A stretch of DNA of 64,000 bases from Paenibacillus assamensis DSM 18201. Lineage in GTDB: Bacteria > Bacillota > Bacilli > Paenibacillales > Paenibacillaceae. Under the pieces are notes generated by a model that ran no database searches, was not told the DNA's origin, and saw nothing but the letters and a program-made list of their open reading frames with translations. Shown one piece after another: positions 45,636 through 55,600 of the stretch (its first letter is position 1; each line of letters starts with the position of its first letter). The stretch covers positions 434,001 to 498,000 of the forward strand of contig NZ_AULU01000003.1 in assembly GCF_000422445.1 (NCBI RefSeq), given 5' to 3'. The position numbers and the translations under genes are program-made.

Positions 45636-47576
45636 TTATACCAAAGACAACTTCTTCTCTCTCCAATCGACAACTGCTTGCTTTTCATCCTGATCCGTAC
45701 ATACCGTCGCTGCAACTTGATTTGTAAATCCATCTTCGTTAGGCAGCATATAAGTCGGGATAAGCCGCTTCAGTGCTTCACGTATAGGCGGATTCTCTTC
45801 ATTGAGTATTTCTTTTATAGCGACGACTTCCTCTTCAAGTACTTGCTGCGGTACGATAGGTGGCCGTCCCACAAAAATACGCGAATGCTTCGTTACATTT
45901 AATCCTTCTTCCGCTGTCAGCATCTCTTCAAACAACTTCTCACCTGGTCGTATACCTGTGAATACAATAGGGATATCCACGTCAGGCTCATAACCGGACA
46001 AGCGTATAACCGCTCTAGCCAAATCTACAATCTTAACGGGCTCACCCATGTCGAGTACGAACACTTCTCCACCCTCTGCATAAGCTCCAGCCTGCATAAC
46101 AAGCTGAACGGCTTCAGGTATGGTCATAAAATAACGGATCATATCAGGATGTGTAACCGTGACAGGGCCTCCATGTTGAATCTGTTCTTTGAACAACGGA
46201 ATGACACTGCCGCGACTACCCAGCACATTGCCGAATCGAACAGCGGCGAATACTGTCGAGCTTTGTTTGCTTAAACTTTGAATATACATTTCAGCTGCGC
46301 GCTTCGTCGCTCCCATAACACTTGTCGGATTGACCGCTTTATCAGAAGAAATAAATACGAAACGATCTGCACCATAGCGGTGAGCTGCCAGCGCAACATG
46401 GATCGTACCAAATAAATTGTTTTTCACTGCCTCCGATGGATTGCGCTCCATTAATGGCACATGCTTATGAGCTGCTGCATGGAATACAACCTGCGGCTCA
46501 TAAGTAGCAAATATGCGATCTATCCGCGCTGCGTCTTTCACATCTGCAATGACCGTTTCCAATTTCAGTTTAGGATACTTGGAGCGCAATTCGCGCTCGA
46601 TGACATAAATGCTGTTCTCCCCTTGTCCGAGCAGCAGCAAAGCATTCGGCTCAAAATGAGCAATTTGCCGACAAAGCTCTGAGCCTATCGAACCTCCTGC
46701 TCCGGTAACAAGCACCGTTTTCTCATGCAAATAGGTAGAAATATGACCCATATCAAGACGGATTTGCTCTCTTCCAAGAAGCACTTCAATATCGACATCA
46801 CTAATTTTATTAATCGTGACTTTTCCTTGAATCAGATCATTCAACAGCGGAATCATCCTCACTCTTGCTTTCGTCGCGATACAAATATCGACGATAGGCT
46901 TCAACTGCGACATGGAGAGCGATGGGATGGCAATGACGATAACTTCAACGTTATACTCCTCCACAAGTTGGGGAATATCCCGCAGCATCCCAGCCACTAG
47001 AACCCCATGAATTTCACAATGAAGCTTGGAAATGTCATCATCTACGATACATATCGGTTCCATCGGCTCAAGAAAAGTAGATTTCTGTTTAAGCATTTCT
47101 CTTGTTATAAGACTGCCGCAGCTTCCTGCTCCAACAACGAGTGTCCTCGTTCGTTCGGATTTCATATTTGAGTGTTCACGGCCTGTACGCACTTGGATCA
47201 ACCGTCGTATAAATCGAATTCCACCAATTCCAAGAAGCATCGTTTCCAACAAGGATAGAATAATACCAACCGACATATTGCCACCCAAACACAACCATGT
47301 AACACAAAAGGCGATCAATACACTTGTACAGAGCGCCTTAACGATGGAATATAGTTCTCCTACACTTGCATACTGCCATACTCGATGATAGAGCTTGCCT
47401 ATGTATAAGCTTGCTAGCGAGAAGATGACTGTTAATCCTCCGAACAGCATTCCGTGCGGCATAAACTGCTCTTTCCATTCGCTCCCGTATTGCAAATAAA
47501 AAGCGAGAACAATACTACTACTGACGACTGCTGCATCCAGACTCATCAGAACGAATAACCGCTTGGCTTTGTTCAT
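45636..47576 (-). CDS. membrane-bound UDP-HexNAc 4,6-dehydratase (EpsC/PglF-like)
   Basis: The 646-residue protein has four N-terminal membrane helices (about residues 8-125), a CoA-binding-like Rossmann segment (TLVVGAGSCGSLITREML near 145) and a catalytic SDR domain: VLVTGAGGSIGSELCRQ near 291, FHAAAHKHVPLME, ISSDKAVNPTSVMGATKRAAE. The active site has Met-x3-Lys in place of Tyr-x3-Lys, as in PglF-type dehydratases. It should make UDP-4-keto-6-deoxy-GlcNAc for the EpsN-like aminotransferase. It follows the epsB-like gene after a structured 255-bp gap. Confidence 0.94.
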   Translation of the reverse strand: MNKAKRLFVLMSLDAAVVSSSIVLAFYLQYGSEWKEQFMPHGMLFGGLTVIFSLASLYIGKLYHRVWQYASVGELYSIVKALCTSVLIAFCVTWLCLGGNMSVGIILSLLETMLLGIGGIRFIRRLIQVRTGREHSNMKSERTRTLVVGAGSCGSLITREMLKQKSTFLEPMEPICIVDDDISKLHCEIHGVLVAGMLRDIPQLVEEYNVEVIVIAIPSLSMSQLKPIVDICIATKARVRMIPLLNDLIQGKVTINKISDVDIEVLLGREQIRLDMGHISTYLHEKTVLVTGAGGSIGSELCRQIAHFEPNALLLLGQGENSIYVIERELRSKYPKLKLETVIADVKDAARIDRIFATYEPQVVFHAAAHKHVPLMERNPSEAVKNNLFGTIHVALAAHRYGADRFVFISSDKAVNPTSVMGATKRAAEMYIQSLSKQSSTVFAAVRFGNVLGSRGSVIPLFKEQIQHGGPVTVTHPDMIRYFMTIPEAVQLVMQAGAYAEGGEVFVLDMGEPVKIVDLARAVIRLSGYEPDVDIPIVFTGIRPGEKLFEEMLTAEEGLNVTKHSRIFVGRPPIVPQQVLEEEVVAIKEILNEENPPIREALKRLIPTYMLPNEDGFTNQVAATVCTDQDEKQAVVDWREKKLSLV

Positions 47577-47594
47577 GCTATGAATCGTCCTTTC

Positions 47595-47825
47595 TTCCCT
47601 TTTGACCTATTAAAAGATACAGCTATGTCGTTTAAGCCATACCATGTCGTAAACGACACAACTCTCTCTTTTACAAGAGCCATAGGGCATTTAACCCTTC
47701 CTCACATCGCACCACCGACGATATACGTCTAAGGCGAAATTTCGCCCACAGCACGACCGAGTACCTCCAATGATATAGGTGTAGGAGATATTACCTTACC
47801 TGCGAAAATAATCACAAGCGATACT
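47595..47825 (-). ncRNA. candidate EAR-type RNA (eps-associated antitermination element)
   Basis: The 255-bp gap lies exactly between the epsB-like and epsC-like genes, where B. subtilis eps carries the EAR RNA that promotes read-through of the long operon. The minus-strand RNA can form many stems: CTCC/GGAG (about 47765-47790), palindrome GGCGAAATTTCGCC (47733-47746), GACG/CGTC (about 47717-47730), CTCTT/AAGAG (about 47665-47680) and TGTCG/CGACA (47644-47657), the last in competition with a longer 9-bp pair TGTCGTTTA/TAAACGACA (47626-47658). No frame or promoter is obvious. Position and structure support the call; the EAR consensus itself was not checked. Confidence 0.6.
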
Positions 47826-47831
47826 AGCCAA

Positions 47832-48557
47832 TTACTTGCTTGTAGCAGACATCTTTAACCCTTGTTGGGATCGAGCCCCTTTTTTCATCCATTTCTTATC
47901 CATATGTTCTTCGCTCGCATTCAGTACCGTGCCAAGGATATGAGCGTGAACGCGTTCCAATTGAGATTGCGCCTGCTGCAGTGCCTTCCATTTGGTCTTG
48001 CCAGGTTGGACAACGAGCAGCACACCATCTGAGCGGACCGCAATTTGTTTCGCTTCATTAACGAGCAGCACCGGCGGTGCATCGAACAGCACGATGTCAT
48101 AGGCTTCACGAGCTTGTTCAATAAATTGATCGAACTGAGAAGAGGCCAAAATTCTACCTGGATCATCCAAGAGATCTCCCGCACTGATGAGGTCTAAGTT
48201 GTGAATCGATGTTTCCTTCGCAAATTGTGACGGGGGAGTTGAAGTCTGTAATAACTGAAGCAATCCTTTTGAACCATCCATGCCAAACACTTCATGCAAA
48301 CGAGGCCTTCGAAGATCCCCATCGACAAGCAGCACTTTTTTGCCTTCTGCGGCAAAGGCCACAGCTAGATTGGATACGGTCGTCGTTTTTCCCTCACTCA
48401 AACGTGACGATGTAACGGTAATCACACGCGGTGCCCACATCTCTTCTCCTCGCTGCACGAACTGCAACTGCGTACACAGAGAGCGGTAAGATTCAGCAAT
48501 GGGAGAAAAGGGCTGCCGTTCCATAATCCGCGCGTACTTATCACTGAGTCGTAACAT
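47832..48557 (-). CDS. CpsD/CapB-type ATPase (EpsB-like) of polysaccharide assembly
   Basis: The 241-residue protein belongs to the BY-kinase family that works with Wzz-type activators. It has ESYRSLCTQLQF, Walker A SEGKTTTVSNLA near residues 52-63, Walker A' VLLVDGDLRRPRLHEVF near 76-92 and Walker B YDIVLFDAPPVL near 148. The C-terminus (HMDKKWMKKGARSQQG) has no tyrosine cluster, which normally carries autophosphorylation. ATG 48557 follows AGGAGG by 8 nt and overlaps the upstream Wzz gene by 17 nt. No CpsB/YwqE phosphatase gene is nearby. Confidence 0.93.
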   Translation of the reverse strand: MLRLSDKYARIMERQPFSPIAESYRSLCTQLQFVQRGEEMWAPRVITVTSSRLSEGKTTTVSNLAVAFAAEGKKVLLVDGDLRRPRLHEVFGMDGSKGLLQLLQTSTPPSQFAKETSIHNLDLISAGDLLDDPGRILASSQFDQFIEQAREAYDIVLFDAPPVLLVNEAKQIAVRSDGVLLVVQPGKTKWKALQQAQSQLERVHAHILGTVLNASEEHMDKKWMKKGARSQQGLKMSATSK

Positions 48558-49302
48558 AAGCATCCCCTCCTGATGTTGTCTGTCTTTGTCTCGACGCTCT
48601 ATCATGCTTAGTGCGCACATGCTTCCGATTCATCTTAGGAATAACAGCCAGCGTTGTAAGACCCGTTGCCAGTTCAATATCTTCCTCGGTGTACACACTG
48701 TCGTCGAAGAACGAAATGACAAGTGCCAAACTAATCCCTGCAGCAAATGCAGCGATAGCAGCGATAATGACGTTCATGAGTCGATTCGGCTTAATAGGGC
48801 TTGGCTCCGCATTTTTATCCGCTGAGGTTAATAAAGTGACATTGTCGACGTGCATGAGACTTGGTATTTTGGCAATAAACAGAAGCGTAACTTCATTGGC
48901 AAGCCGTGCTGCCATCTGGTAGGACTCATTTTCTACGGAGATCGTTACCACTTGTGTATCGTTCGTAGAAGACACCTTAATCATGGAGAGCAATTGAGCT
49001 GTCGTATAAGGGATGTCAGTATTTTTACGCAGTACCTCTTTTAAAATCCAATCCGTACGAATTAACTCTTTGTAAGTTTGTATCAACTTAATGTTTGCAT
49101 TAAGTTCATTAATGTTGATGGTCCCTTGCCCTTCTTCGAATTGCGTCTTATTGACAATAAATTTGGTAGATGCTTGATAAACAGGCTTTAGTACCAAATA
49201 GCTGTAATAAGATGAAGCAATTATGCCGATAACTACAAAGAAAGCTATTATCCCCTTTCGCTTCCATATCGTCTGCAGCATATGTTTAAGATCGAGTTCC
49301 AT
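48541..49302 (-). CDS. Wzz-type chain-length/activator protein (EpsA-like)
   Basis: The 253-residue protein has the Wzz topology: a short cytoplasmic N-terminus, membrane helix at about residues 18-40, an extracytoplasmic middle with FIVNKTQ and NIKLIQTYKELIRTDWIL, and a second helix at about 175-200 preceded by the Pro-rich PSPIKPNRLMN. It regulates chain length and activates the following ATPase. It is the first gene of the exopolysaccharide operon, with AAGGAGG upstream of ATG. Confidence 0.92.
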   Translation of the reverse strand: MELDLKHMLQTIWKRKGIIAFFVVIGIIASSYYSYLVLKPVYQASTKFIVNKTQFEEGQGTININELNANIKLIQTYKELIRTDWILKEVLRKNTDIPYTTAQLLSMIKVSSTNDTQVVTISVENESYQMAARLANEVTLLFIAKIPSLMHVDNVTLLTSADKNAEPSPIKPNRLMNVIIAAIAAFAAGISLALVISFFDDSVYTEEDIELATGLTTLAVIPKMNRKHVRTKHDRASRQRQTTSGGDAYVTTQ

Positions 49303-49638
49303 CTGTTGACTTATCCTCCTTATGATTAATGAATACAGTGCTAGTCTTTTTTAGAGACTTTCTCCTTACATCGATAGCCTAATTATTAAAATTTCGCTAA
49401 AATGCTTGCATAAGTGACTTCATTTGCAGAACCGTAATGATATAATAAGCCGTCTATAAAATGATTCGATGCTCCCCCTTACTTCTGACTCTGTAGAAAA
49501 CAAGCGGAATGCTTCGTGTTCTGCGTATTCTTTACAAGGAATCAAACCTATTGATGTCGAATAGAAAATGTGGCTACAATTAACGATGGATACAATGACA
49601 TTTCATTTGTAAAAATGGTATAATATGTACTGGAACAT
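49303..49638. other. 336-bp gap, presumed exopolysaccharide operon leader
   Basis: The gap between the PilZ-like gene and the Wzz gene should contain the operon promoter. It is AT-rich; I see TATTATATC (minus strand, about 49437-49445) as a -10-like word but no good -35, so no promoter is called. A small hairpin AGTCT/AGACT lies near 49344-49360. No perfect SinR-box pair is seen. Confidence 0.35.
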
Positions 49639-50100
49639 CTATATTTTCCATGCACTTTCATATATCGTTCTCAGTACTTGATCACTTGCTCGTTGATACA
49701 TCTCATGAATGCCCTTTTGTGTTGGCATCATACGAACCAACTCATCATTAAGCAAACGCAATAAGCGCGAACGTTCTTCAGACTGAAGCTGAAGACGAAT
49801 CCCGTAGCAGATTAAATGTTGATTAGCATCACACCATACTACACGGCCATACAGCATGATTTCCTCTTCATGTAAACGAAGCTTGAAGCTCAGAACATAA
49901 TCACGTTCATGCTGGAGCGGCAAATCTAGATGTGAGAACATATACAGTCCATAAGGACTTACAGAGGTGACTAAGACAGGACATGTAAGAGAAGAATGTA
50001 CCGGTTGCTGGTTGACGAGTTCAACGCCCATAGACGCTAATACGGGACGCTTTAAGGTAAGCCTTAAACTTAAATGATGAGGAAACCCATTTATCGACAT
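49639..50100 (-). CDS. PilZ-domain-like protein
   Basis: The ~153-residue product from ATG 50100 (AAAGGGG upstream) has a PilZ-like core: VLVTSVSPYGLYMFSHLDLPL near residues 40-60 resembles the D/NxSxxG motif, followed by beta strands and GRVVWCDANQHLICYGIRLQL near 82-102. The usual RxxxR c-di-GMP motif is not clear; RLTLKR near the N-terminus is only approximate. It lies upstream of the exopolysaccharide operon on the same strand, a reasonable place for c-di-GMP control of secretion. Binding remains uncertain. Confidence 0.7.
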   Translation of the reverse strand: MSINGFPHHLSLRLTLKRPVLASMGVELVNQQPVHSSLTCPVLVTSVSPYGLYMFSHLDLPLQHERDYVLSFKLRLHEEEIMLYGRVVWCDANQHLICYGIRLQLQSEERSRLLRLLNDELVRMMPTQKGIHEMYQRASDQVLRTIYESAWKI

Positions 50101-50372
50101 GGTTGTATCCCCTTTACTAAGAAAAAAATAGATCACGGAGCCGATGATGAGTGTTGGTGAGCGCAAATTGCGATACATTTTGTAGAATACTATTGGGATT
50201 AGAAGGTTAATTTTGATACGATTTGTAACTTTTCACTTCTTTACTTTACGATACATAATGTAGCATGTCAATCCTTTTTAAGTTCTATTTTTTAATTGAT
50301 GCCTTCAACGATACATTTCGTCACGTAACAATAAAAATGTTAACAGTTACCCGCCACAGAGGAGGAAGCAAG

Positions 50373-50747
50373 ATGACAACTGGGAATCGAATATCACAGT
50401 TAAGAGAGTCAAAAGGGTGGACTCAAGAGGAACTTTCCAACAAGTTAGGTATTACGAGAGCAGCATTGTCTCATTATGAGAAAAATCGACGTAAACCGGA
50501 CTTTGAGGCACTTACACAATTAGCGGACTTATTCGAGGTATCGATTGATTATCTCGTTGGTCGTACTTCTCTTCCTCAAATGGAACTTTCACCAGAAATC
50601 CAGGCTTTTACTGAGCATTTGGAATTGGCTGAAGAGGAAATACTCCAACGTTTCAAATTAACGGTAGATGGGGATGAATTAACCGAAGAGGAAGCGAGAC
50701 GATTCATCGCCTTTGTACGAGCTGAACGTTTCATGCGCGGCAACTAA
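50373..50747 (+). CDS. XRE-family (SinR-like) transcriptional regulator
   Basis: The 124-residue protein has an N-terminal helix-turn-helix: RISQLRESKGWTQEELSNKLGITRAALSHYEKNRRKPDFEALTQLADLF in residues 6-54. It is followed by an acidic segment and a C-terminal helix with EEEARRFIAFVRAERFM, which could dimerise, as in SinR-type proteins. ATG 50373 has GAGGAGG 7 nt upstream; the longer frame from 50265 is not used. It is divergent from the PilZ-like gene at the head of the exopolysaccharide region, so it may control that locus, though this is inference. Confidence 0.9.
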   Translation: MTTGNRISQLRESKGWTQEELSNKLGITRAALSHYEKNRRKPDFEALTQLADLFEVSIDYLVGRTSLPQMELSPEIQAFTEHLELAEEEILQRFKLTVDGDELTEEEARRFIAFVRAERFMRGN

Positions 50748-50770
50748 TCTTAAAATGTTGCTAAACACGG

Positions 50771-50816
50771 AACAAGCGTGCAGACACTGTACATTCGTAC
50801 GGTCTACACGCTTGTT
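50771..50816. terminator. bidirectional terminator between convergent genes
   Basis: AACAAGCGTGCAGAC (50771-50785) pairs with GTCTACACGCTTGTT (50802-50816) with one mismatch. It lies between the ends of the XRE gene and the small gene on the other strand. Only short T-runs flank it. Confidence 0.75.
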
Positions 50817-50817
50817 T

Positions 50818-51006
50818 CTATGTGTTAGGATGAGGCTCCTTTATGTTCTCTATGTTCTTTTTATTATATTCATCCCATCGTTCTAAAGGAATATCCAGTT
50901 GATTGAGGATCTCTTTAATATCTACTGTAATCGTTAGCGGATTGTCCTCGGTTTGTTCAACTACCGTGCGCTGGGTCTTATCCGTTACATCGTGTCCTAC
51001 CTTCAT
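50818..51006 (-). CDS. small hypothetical protein
   Basis: The 62-residue product is polar and acidic, with ILNQLDIPLERWDEY near the middle and no membrane segment or Cys. The start is ATG 51006, with GAGG about 9 nt upstream. A good terminator follows immediately. I do not recognise the family. Coding character and the terminator support a real gene. Confidence 0.6.
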   Translation of the reverse strand: MKVGHDVTDKTQRTVVEQTEDNPLTITVDIKEILNQLDIPLERWDEYNKKNIENIKEPHPNT

Positions 51007-51179
51007 TCACCAAACCTCGTTTCTCTCAGAATCCCGCAACTTATGGTATCTCTCTATTAAAGTATCCAGTTACGATACCCCTATTATATCGATATAGAAA
51101 CGCTTAAACTGTCGGACAATGGAGGAGCGAATACGAATTATCCCTTCTATTTTTGTCGAATCGTATGGGAAATGAGTAA

Positions 51180-52484
51180 TTACCTGTCACACGTGATAGA
51201 ACTAGAGTCATGAACTTGTCGTCCGCGCTGCATCCACGCGTGCAGCATATAACTGCTTAATGACAAGCCCGCTACAATTATGGATACAACGACGACCATG
51301 TTTAATCCACCTGTATCGTAAGCAATTCCTAGAGCTAGCGGTCCTATCATTCGCCCTATGGAGCTGATTCCTCCTACTAAACCTAAGTAAAAAGGAGCTT
51401 CTCTACCTGCCACCTTACTTATATAAGCTGGAACAGCAGGGGATACTAGCATTTCACCTAACGTAGCTACAATCATGGCAAATACAAATCCGATATAACT
51501 AGGCCATATCCAAATCATCAAATAAGCAACGCCATACAAGGCCGCGCTCCAAGTCAACTGAGAAGTGGAGTGGGCTGCCCAGGTTCGCTTCAACCAACTC
51601 AGAAGTGGTTGTCCAGCAAAAATGAAAATGCCATTAATGGTCCATAACCAGCTGTACATCTTCATCTCCATTCCTTGATCGGTCAAGTGTGGAGCGACAC
51701 CTGTCCCCCACATCGAGTTCGCGAGCCAAATAAACATAGATCCACAGCCAATGAACAAATAAATGTGAATCGAGCGAAGCTTGGTCGAAAGTGAAAGATG
51801 CGGCATCGCGCCTATCGCCCTGTTGTCTGATAACGCGCTATTTCCTACCTCCCGACTGTCAGGCTTCGATCTTGTACTAGAAATGGCAGCCATGCGGCTA
51901 GAACTAAGTTCATTGTTCATATAAAAGTGAAAGAATACTGCGAAAGCCACTGATGCTGCTGCATTCATTAAGAAAGTCAAATTAAAAGAAATGTCAGCCA
52001 GCACACCACTCACGGCTGTTCCTAAAGCCACACCAATATTGTTGGCTACATAGAAAGAATTAAATAATTCATCTCTGCGCTCTGGCCAGCGGAATCCAAT
52101 AAACGATTGCATCGCCGGCATCGATAAGTTAGAAGTAAAACCGATAGCAAACATCGTCATGATATAGCCCCACCAACTTGTATAGGCTGTCACTACAAGC
52201 GAAGCTTGAAGTATGGCCGATGCAGCTAATGAACCAATTAGAAGGTTCCTAACTCCCCATCTATAATAAAAAGAACCGCCAGCAACTTGTCCAATCATTC
52301 CTCCTAAAAATTGCATGGTGATGACAAAGCCTGCTTCTGCCAAACTGCGCCCCAGTTGTTGATGGACAAATATTGTCGTTAACGGCCACATCAGAGCCGA
52401 TCCTGCCGAATGAATCATACTGGCCCAAATAAAAACATTCATTTCACGAGTATTCTTTCTGAATATAGACCACGGTGATTCCAC
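51180..52484 (-). CDS. major facilitator superfamily transporter
   Basis: The 434-residue protein has about 12 hydrophobic helices in two halves joined by a polar loop near residues 195-235. The first half contains GQVAGGSFYYRWGVRNLLIGSL, the MFS loop-2 motif in the form GxxxDRxGxR-like with Asp replaced. It starts at GTG 52484, 10 nt after AGGAG. It resembles drug or sugar exporters of Bacillota, but the substrate is unknown. It sits alone, downstream of the gltB terminator. Confidence 0.88.
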   Translation of the reverse strand: MESPWSIFRKNTREMNVFIWASMIHSAGSALMWPLTTIFVHQQLGRSLAEAGFVITMQFLGGMIGQVAGGSFYYRWGVRNLLIGSLAASAILQASLVVTAYTSWWGYIMTMFAIGFTSNLSMPAMQSFIGFRWPERRDELFNSFYVANNIGVALGTAVSGVLADISFNLTFLMNAAASVAFAVFFHFYMNNELSSSRMAAISSTRSKPDSREVGNSALSDNRAIGAMPHLSLSTKLRSIHIYLFIGCGSMFIWLANSMWGTGVAPHLTDQGMEMKMYSWLWTINGIFIFAGQPLLSWLKRTWAAHSTSQLTWSAALYGVAYLMIWIWPSYIGFVFAMIVATLGEMLVSPAVPAYISKVAGREAPFYLGLVGGISSIGRMIGPLALGIAYDTGGLNMVVVVSIIVAGLSLSSYMLHAWMQRGRQVHDSSSITCDR

Positions 52485-52530
52485 TTAGATGTCACTCCTG
52501 TCTTTGTCGTCATCCTATGTACATAGAAGC

Positions 52531-52589
52531 AAAAAAACAACCTTAATCCTCTCTACCATTATATATGGTAGATGATGGATCAAGGTTGT
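52531..52589 (-). terminator. terminator of the glutamate synthase gene
   Basis: On the minus strand ACAACCTTGATCC pairs with GGATTAAGGTTGT, with an inner CTACCAT/ATGGTAG stem, followed by TTTTTTTG. It lies 41-99 nt after the gltB stop. Confidence 0.9.
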
Positions 52590-52629
52590 ACAAGCTAAAT
52601 CGTTATCATATGAATCCGAAAGTTACTGA

Positions 52630-55600
52630 CTAGTTGCCGCCAACACGGGACAACTCGCGCATATTCGCTTCGAATGCTGCCAACAAAGCAGCTTCCCCCA
52701 CTAAGCCCTTTGCTTCAACCTTCTCAATTAGCTCTAACATGCGCTTATAGTCTTTAGGAATAACGCGTACGAACTTAGGCAATAACTCCTGCCACTGGTC
52801 CAGCACTTTACTACCAATCGAGCTGCCCGTGTAATGCACGTGCTTCTCAATCATGTGGCGCAGCTGCTCTATTTCGCTTTCAAGCTCTACACGCTCCAAA
52901 AGTACCATTTCCAAGTTGCAGTTATGAACGAATGTATTGTCTGTATCAAGTACGTAAGCAATACCACCCGACATACCAGCTGCAAAGTTTCTGCCCGTAG
53001 AACCTAGTACAACTACGCGTCCACCAGTCATATACTCACAGCCGTGATCGCCCACGCCTTCAACAACAACATTTACACCAGAGTTACGAACAGCAAATCG
53101 CTCTCCTGCTATACCATTTATATAGGCTTGACCGCTAGTCGCTCCGTAGAACGCGGTATTACCAATAATGATATTTTCTTCTGCTGCAAATGTAGCGCGC
53201 GGTGACGGCTTCACAATCAACTTACCGCCGGACAATCCTTTACCGACGTAGTCATTGCTGTCGCCTTCCACCTTCAGCGTCATTCCCTTCGGTACGAATG
53301 CACCGAAACTTTGACCTGCTGAACCTGTAAAAGTGAAGGAAATCGTGTCTTCTGGCAAGCCTTGTGCTCCGTACTTACGAGTAACTTCGCTGCCTAGGAT
53401 CGTGCCTGTTGCACGATTCACATTCGTAATAGGGAATGTTCCCGTTACCGGCTGCGCATGCTCCAACGCCGCTTGAGCCGCAGGCACTAGATGAAGCATA
53501 TCCAACGTTTCTTCAAGACCGTGGTTTTGCTCCCGAACTTTCGTGCGAGCAGAACCTGCTGGAAGCTCTGGCTGATACAGCACTGTAGATAAATCGATAT
53601 GCTTCGCTTTCCAGTGGTCACTTACTTCTTTCACATTCAAGCACTCTGTACGACCAATCATATCGTCTAATGTACGGAATCCAAGCTCCGCCATTAACTC
53701 ACGCAGCTCTTCAGCAACGAACTTCATGAAGTTTACAACATGATCAGGGTCGCCTTTAAAGTTTTTGCGAAGGTCTGGGTTCTGTGTCGCTACGCCAACT
53801 GGACAAGTGTCCAGCTGACATACACGCATCATAATGCAGCCTACTACAACGAGTGGTGCTGTAGAGAAGCCGTATTCTTCAGCCCCGAGCAATGCTGCGA
53901 TCGTAAGATCACGACCAGTCATCATTTTGCCGTCTGTTTCTAGACGAATACGGTCCCGCAAATTGTTGAGAATAAGCGTCTGATGCGTCTCTGCCAATCC
54001 AAGCTCCCACGGGAGACCTGCATGGCGGATTGAACCTTGAGGGGATGCCCCTGTTCCGCCATCATAACCACTGACAAGAATAATGTCTGCGCGACCTTTT
54101 GCTACACCAGCAGCAATCGTACCGACACCGACTTCAGATACGAGCTTCACGTTAATCGCTGCACGTGGATTCGCATTTTTCAAGTCATAAATAAGTTCCG
54201 CTAAATCTTCAATCGAATAAATATCATGATGCGGCGGCGGAGAGATAAGACCTACACCCGGTGTGGAACCGCGAACTTCCGCTACCCAAGGATACACTTT
54301 ACGCCCTGGCAGCTGTCCACCCTCACCTGGCTTCGCGCCTTGCGCCATCTTAATCTGAATTTCATCCGCATTAACCAAATAGTTAGACGTTACACCGAAG
54401 CGTCCTGATGCCACCTGCTTAATCGAGCTTCGGCGCCAGTCGCCATTAGGGTCCTTCACAAAGCGTGCCGGATCTTCTCCACCCTCACCGGAATTCGACT
54501 TACCACCGATGCGGTTCATCGCTATCGCCAGCGTCTCATGCGCTTCCTTCGAGATGGAGCCAAACGACATCGCTCCAGTCTTGAATCTTTTGAAGATGGA
54601 TTGTAACGATTCCACTTCTTCTATAGGCACTGGTGCGCCAATTGGCTTAAGCTCAAATAGAGAGCGCAATGTACCGTTTTGACCGTACTCTTTTTGTACG
54701 AGACCAGAGTACTTTTTGTACAATTTGTAGTCGCCTTTGCGGCATGCTTCCTGCAATGTGTGTATCGTCTGCGGATTGAACAGATGTTCTTCCCCGTTCT
54801 TGCGCCATTGATAATCACCGCCGGAATCTAACTCCGTATCGCGACCTTCTTGTACCGCATATGCACGATTGTGATGTGCAAGCGTTTCTTGAGCTACTTC
54901 TTCAAGACCAATTCCACCGATACGTGAAGGTGTCCATCTGAAATATTTATCAATAAAGGACTGTTCCAAGCCAAGTGCTTCAAATATTTGAGCTCCGCGG
55001 TACGACTGCACCGTAGAAATACCCATTTTGGATAAAATTTTGACAACACCCTTGGTTGCTGCCTTAATGTAGTTCTTCACTGCTTTATCATGCGATATTT
55101 TACGAATCAAGCCTTGGCGAATCATGTCATCCAATGTCTCGAATGCCAAATATGGATTGACCGCGCTGACGCCGTAACCGAGCAGCAATGCGTAATGATG
55201 AACTTCGCGCGGCTCACCAGACTCAAGCAGCAATCCAACCTTCGTACGCGTACCTTTTTCAATCAAATGATGATGCAGGCAAGATACAGCCAACAAAGCT
55301 GGAATCGCAGCATTTTCTGCGTCGATGCCACGGTCGGACAAAATAATAATGTTGTGTCCTTTGCTTATAACGCGATCTGCTGCTTCGCACATCGTCTGTA
55401 AAGCCGCACTCAAGCCATTTGCTCCTTCATTCGCTGGGAACAAAATAGGAATCGTAATGGACTTGAATCCTGGGCGTCTAATATGACGCAGCTTCGCAAA
55501 GTCTTCATTAGACAAGACTGGTGTATCCAATCGAACATGACGACAGCTCTCTGGCTCCGGATGCAGCAAGTTGCGCTCAGGCCCAATCGTTGTCCCTGTA

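Noticed and set aside
49303-50372. SinR-box candidates (GTTCTGC, ATTCTTT) near the operon start
   Set aside because: Single, mismatched and not arranged as the usual repeated sites; expected by chance in AT-rich DNA.
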